The position numbers and the translations under genes are program-made. From assembly GCA_041591085.1 (NCBI GenBank), contig JBFHSP010000076.1, positions 1-12,925 on the forward strand: a stretch of 12,925 nucleotides of DNA, read 5' to 3'. Source of the DNA: Pleionea sp041591085 (GTDB taxonomy: Bacteria; Pseudomonadota; Gammaproteobacteria; Enterobacterales; Kangiellaceae). A model generated the notes under the pieces. The model was given only the letters and a program-made list of their open reading frames with translations, was not told the DNA's origin and did not search any database. Below are positions 12,812 to 12,925 of this stretch, in pieces; positions within the stretch are counted from its first letter, which is position 1; every line of letters begins with the position of its first letter.

Positions 12812-12925
12812 CCGGAGTCAGGACCCCGACCGTGGCTGAGTTCGATATCGACGTCACCGAGCTCGACCAGTTCGCTAACCGCCTCCGAGAAGTCTCGAAC
12901 GCCGGCGCCACGTCGTTCCAAGGGA
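12807..12925. other. High-GC foreign segment joined to oadA, probable chimeric contig end
   Basis: From about 12807 to the end, G+C is 74 of 119 bases (62%) by hand count, against 50% for the 120 oadA bases before it and about 40% for the window in general. Codons end mostly in C or G, as in actinobacteria and their phages. No tRNA end, direct repeat, transposon end or integrase marks the border, which falls inside a conserved codon run of oadA. A cloning, library or assembly chimera is the simplest reading. Confidence 0.75.
12832..12925 (+). CDS. Partial N-terminus, possibly HK97 gp10-like phage protein
   Basis: A frame opens at GTG 12832 with AGGA eight bases upstream and runs off the window after 31 codons, reading VAEFDIDVTELDQFANRL then REVSNAGATSFQG. 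Short N-termini of the form M-A-x-F-x-V-D-V-x-x-L-D-x-L/F-A-x-x-L-R are typical of HK97 gp10-family tail-completion proteins, especially in actinobacteriophages. The same frame is open further upstream, so the GTG start is not certain. The TAA at 12809-12811 could be the end of the preceding phage gene. Identification rests on pattern memory over 31 residues and is tentative. Confidence 0.45.
   Translation, partial: MAEFDIDVTELDQFANRLREVSNAGATSFQG

Noticed and set aside
12807..12925. Prophage integrated in oadA
   Set aside because: Integration borders carry att sequences and normally an integrase or flanking phage end genes; a tail-completion-like gene directly at the border with no repeat argues for a chimera.

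Overview
The window is a conserved housekeeping stretch of a low-GC (roughly 40% by eye) gammaproteobacterial chromosome. Evidence for this is the order pncC-recA-recX-alaS-csrA-tRNA-Ser(GCU)-tRNA-Arg(ACG), tRNA genes that encode their CCA ends, an E. coli-like AlaRS, CsrA and DinB, a PhoP/PhoQ-type two-component pair and an oadGA start. The protein style fits a marine, possibly Kangiellaceae-like lineage, but that is an impression rather than a result. All real genes are on the + strand.

Layout. Positions 1-370 hold the 3' part of pncC (NMN amidohydrolase), interrupted by an in-frame TAG. Positions 479-4564 hold recA, recX and alaS, overlapping end to start as one recombination/translation operon, closed by a 15-bp-stem terminator that includes the alaS stop codon. 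Positions 4788-5055 hold csrA behind an extended -10 promoter, with a leader containing candidate CsrA sites. Positions 5059-5451 hold the two tRNA genes, with stable-RNA-type promoters and one strong shared terminator. Positions 5550-7052 hold rmuC. Positions 7203-8576 hold a YbaK-like/HDOD two-domain protein. Positions 8790-12172 look like one transcription unit: a small secreted PepSY protein, a PhoP-like regulator, a PhoQ-like kinase and the translesion polymerase dinB. A PhoP-box-like direct repeat lies upstream of it. Positions 12241-12806 hold the start of the oxaloacetate decarboxylase operon (oadG and the first 84 codons of oadA).

At about 12806 the oadA reading frame stops matching its family and the sequence changes to about 62% GC with high-GC codon use. 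The last ~94 bases open a frame resembling the N-terminus of an HK97 gp10-like phage tail-completion protein. This is best explained as a chimeric contig end rather than biology.

The window contains no CRISPR array, insertion sequence or defence island, and I see no wholly new system. The points most worth checking are the foreign 3' end, the amber codon in pncC, the PepSY/PhoP-PhoQ-like/dinB operon with its candidate operator, the absence of a canonical SOS box at recA, and the regulatory architecture around alaS-csrA.
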